Origin: an uncultured Hyphomicrobiales bacterium
GTDB lineage: Bacteria; Pseudomonadota; Alphaproteobacteria; Rhizobiales; Beijerinckiaceae
DNA length: 7,003 nt
Assembly (NCBI GenBank): GCA_903918155.1
Contig: CAIXDD010000432.1
Coordinates: 1 to 7,003, forward strand
Direction: 5' to 3'
Part shown: positions 5,872 through 7,003 of the stretch, piece by piece
How positions within the stretch are numbered: the stretch's first letter is position 1
Layout of the letters: each line of letters starts with the position of its first letter
Position numbers and translations under genes: made by a program
The notes under the pieces: generated by a model
The model's input: only the letters and a program-made list of their open reading frames with translations
The model's database searches: none
Told to the model about the DNA's origin: nothing

Positions 5872-6678
5872 TCACGTCCACAGGTCGTAGAAGTGATGCA
5901 CGGGGCCGTGGCCTTCGCCTGAGCCCACCTGCAGACGCCCGCTCGCAGCCAGCGCGCCGGTGAGATAGCGCTTGGCGGCGTCCACCGCGCGCACGAGATC
6001 GTCGCCCAGCGCAAGCCGCGCGGCGATGGCGGACGACAAGGTGCAGCCGGTGCCATGGGTGTTGCGCGTGTCCACGCGCGGCGCCGAGAACACGCGCACG
6101 CCCGAGACGTCCGCCAGCGCATCGGGCGCCTGCGCGCCCGCCATATGGCCGCCCTTCACGAGCGCCGCCTGCGCGCCAAGCGCCAATGTGGCGCGCGCCA
6201 GCGCTTCGAGCGCGGCCAGACTCGCGGGCTCCGGCAAGCCCGTGAGCCGCGCGGCCTCCGGCAGATTGGGCGTGACGACGCGCGCCAGCGGAATGAGCCG
6301 CCGCTTCATCGCCTCCACCACGTCGGGCGCGCCCAGCGAATCCCCGCTCGTGGCCACGAGCACGGGATCGAGCACGATGCGCTGCGCGCCATGGACGCGG
6401 AGCCGATCGGCCACCGCCTCGACGATCTCGCCGGTCGCGAGCATGCCGATCTTCACCGCATCCACCCGCACGTCAGCGAAAATCGCGTCGATCTGCGCGG
6501 CGACGAAAGAGGCGGGGGGAACATGCACGCCGCTCACGCCGCGCGTATTTTGCGCCGTGAGCGCGGTCAGCGCGGCCATGCCGTAGCAGCCCATGGCGGA
6601 GAATGTTTTCAGATCCGCCTGCACGCCGGCGCCGCCGGAGGGATCCGATCCCGCGATGGAGAGAACATTGGGAATCAT
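5872..6678 (-). CDS. thiD: hydroxymethylpyrimidine/phosphomethylpyrimidine kinase
   Basis: Phosphorylates HMP and then HMP-phosphate to give HMP-PP, the pyrimidine half of thiamine, in the cytosol. The 268 residues match full-length stand-alone ThiD of the ribokinase fold. Motifs are SIAGSDPSGGAGVQADLKT (7-25), YGMAALTALTAQNT (32-45), VKIGML (75-80), VLDPVLVATSG (102-112), TPNLPEA (136-142), VKGGH (174-178), and the anion-hole NTHGTGCTLSSAIAA (206-220) with Cys212, the ThiD-specific catalytic position where ribokinases have Asp. There is no fused ThiE or ThiN domain. The ATG at 6678 directly precedes the IPNVLSIAG start common to the family; only a weak GGGTG lies upstream. I looked for a TPP riboswitch in the 148 bases upstream and saw none of its conserved boxes. 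It converges on the reductase with 7 bases between stops. No other thi gene is in the window. Confidence 0.96.
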   Translation of the reverse strand: MIPNVLSIAGSDPSGGAGVQADLKTFSAMGCYGMAALTALTAQNTRGVSGVHVPPASFVAAQIDAIFADVRVDAVKIGMLATGEIVEAVADRLRVHGAQRIVLDPVLVATSGDSLGAPDVVEAMKRRLIPLARVVTPNLPEAARLTGLPEPASLAALEALARATLALGAQAALVKGGHMAGAQAPDALADVSGVRVFSAPRVDTRNTHGTGCTLSSAIAARLALGDDLVRAVDAAKRYLTGALAASGRLQVGSGEGHGPVHHFYDLWT

Positions 6679-6803
6679 GCGCGCACCCGTGGTCGCGGCG
6701 CCGCGCGCCGCCTGAAAGACATCAGAAAGCGCAAGGCGCCCCAGCCGGTCAAGAAGCCCTCTCCCGCGCAGTCGCGAGCGGGCGCAGGCACGGCGGCGAC
6801 GCG

Positions 6804-6825
6804 CGCGCCCTATTGCGCCGGCGCG
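6804..6825 (-). terminator. possible hairpin after the right-edge gene
   Basis: On the minus strand, CGCGCC (6820-6825) and GGCGCG (6804-6809) form a 6-bp stem with a 10-base loop, starting one base after the TGA of the right-edge gene. There is no U-tract, so termination is uncertain. Its position just behind a stop codon is the main support. Confidence 0.3.
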
Positions 6826-6826
6826 A

Positions 6827-7003
6827 TCAGCGCGGAGTCTGGAAGCCGGTCTGGAAAGACGCGTCGAGCGAGGGCGCGCCGAATATCATCGCGACGGCTT
6901 CCGCCCGCGCCGCCTGCTTCTTCGCCGGCGCGGACGCGACGGATTGGCCGGGACGTTCCGCGACGCTGGCTGGGGCGGTGAGCGCGGCGAAACTCGACGC
7001 ATC
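6827..7003 (-). CDS. C-terminal end of an unrecognised protein, 5' end outside window
   Basis: A minus-strand frame is open from the right edge to a TGA at 6827-6829, giving 58 residues. I do not recognise it. It begins DASSFAALTAPASVAERPG, passes through an Ala-rich stretch (AKKQAARAEAVA), and ends in MIFGAPSLDASFQTGFQTPR. I chose this frame because its composition is balanced and about four fifths of its codons end in G or C. The competing frame, with an ATG at 7002, gives an almost pure Arg/Pro/Ser product typical of a shadow. It shares strand with thiD, 148 bases away. The intervening 6679-6826 has a hairpin and a short ambiguous open frame but no clear promoter. No function is proposed. 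Confidence 0.5.
   Translation of the reverse strand, partial: DASSFAALTAPASVAERPGQSVASAPAKKQAARAEAVAMIFGAPSLDASFQTGFQTPR

Noticed and set aside
4623..6122. 499-codon minus-strand open frame spanning the reductase and part of thiD
   Set aside because: It crosses two well-supported genes in the wrong frame, is Arg-rich and has no family motif.
6724..6752. Promoter for thiD from TTGACC at 6747-6752 (minus strand)
   Set aside because: The -35-like hexamer is good, but at 16-18 bases spacing there is no acceptable -10 hexamer.
6815..6824. GCGCCGGCGC palindrome
   Set aside because: Ten-base GC-only palindromes are expected by chance in DNA this GC-rich. It is kept only as part of the hairpin at 6804-6825.
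6679..6826. TPP riboswitch upstream of thiD
   Set aside because: I looked on the minus strand for the conserved CTGAGA and related THI-box segments and did not find them.
6055..6981. Plus-strand open frame opposite and beyond thiD
   Set aside because: Most of it is the antisense of thiD. The part beyond 6678 is very basic and low in complexity, without a start signal of its own.

Overview
This is a strongly GC-rich, gene-dense chromosomal window with seven recognisable or partial protein genes plus one unrecognised gene fragment at the right edge. There are no RNA genes, insertion sequences or CRISPR arrays. GC-rich third codon positions, short spacers, a DUF459-type SGNH protein next to an SxGC-type L,D-transpeptidase and a Tat-exported aldo/keto reductase together suggest an alphaproteobacterium. 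It is most likely in Hyphomicrobiales (Methylocystaceae/Beijerinckiaceae-like), but that placement is inference from gene style, not from a marker gene.

Layout, left to right. (1) 1-1983, plus strand: the 3' part of an exported DUF459/SGNH-fold protein, then a secreted YkuD L,D-transpeptidase. Both look like cell-envelope proteins. Between them lies a 140-base spacer with a perfect 7-bp inverted repeat. (2) 2074-3461, minus strand: ferrochelatase hemH followed by cutA, overlapping by one base (TGATG). They form a two-gene unit for the last step of heme synthesis plus a small metal-tolerance/trimeric protein. (3) 3462-3591: a divergent control region with candidate promoters facing both ways. 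(4) 3592-5864, plus strand: a 12-helix transporter related to the NTP/NDP exchanger (TLC, COG3202) branch, overlapping by ATGA with a Tat-signal aldo/keto reductase. (5) 5872-6678, minus strand: thiD, the HMP/HMP-P kinase of thiamine synthesis, convergent with the reductase with only 7 bases between stops. (6) 6827-7003, minus strand: the C-terminal end of an unrecognised protein entering from the right.

Most of the window is ordinary housekeeping and envelope content. I do not see a convincing new multi-gene system. The points most worth a second look are the translationally coupled transporter/Tat-reductase pair, the Asn in place of the usual Ser nucleophile in the DUF459 protein, and an in-frame A AAA AAC slippery heptamer in a repeat-encoded linker of the transporter, after which the -1 frame stays open into and through the reductase. 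No stretch longer than 300 bases lacks a gene.
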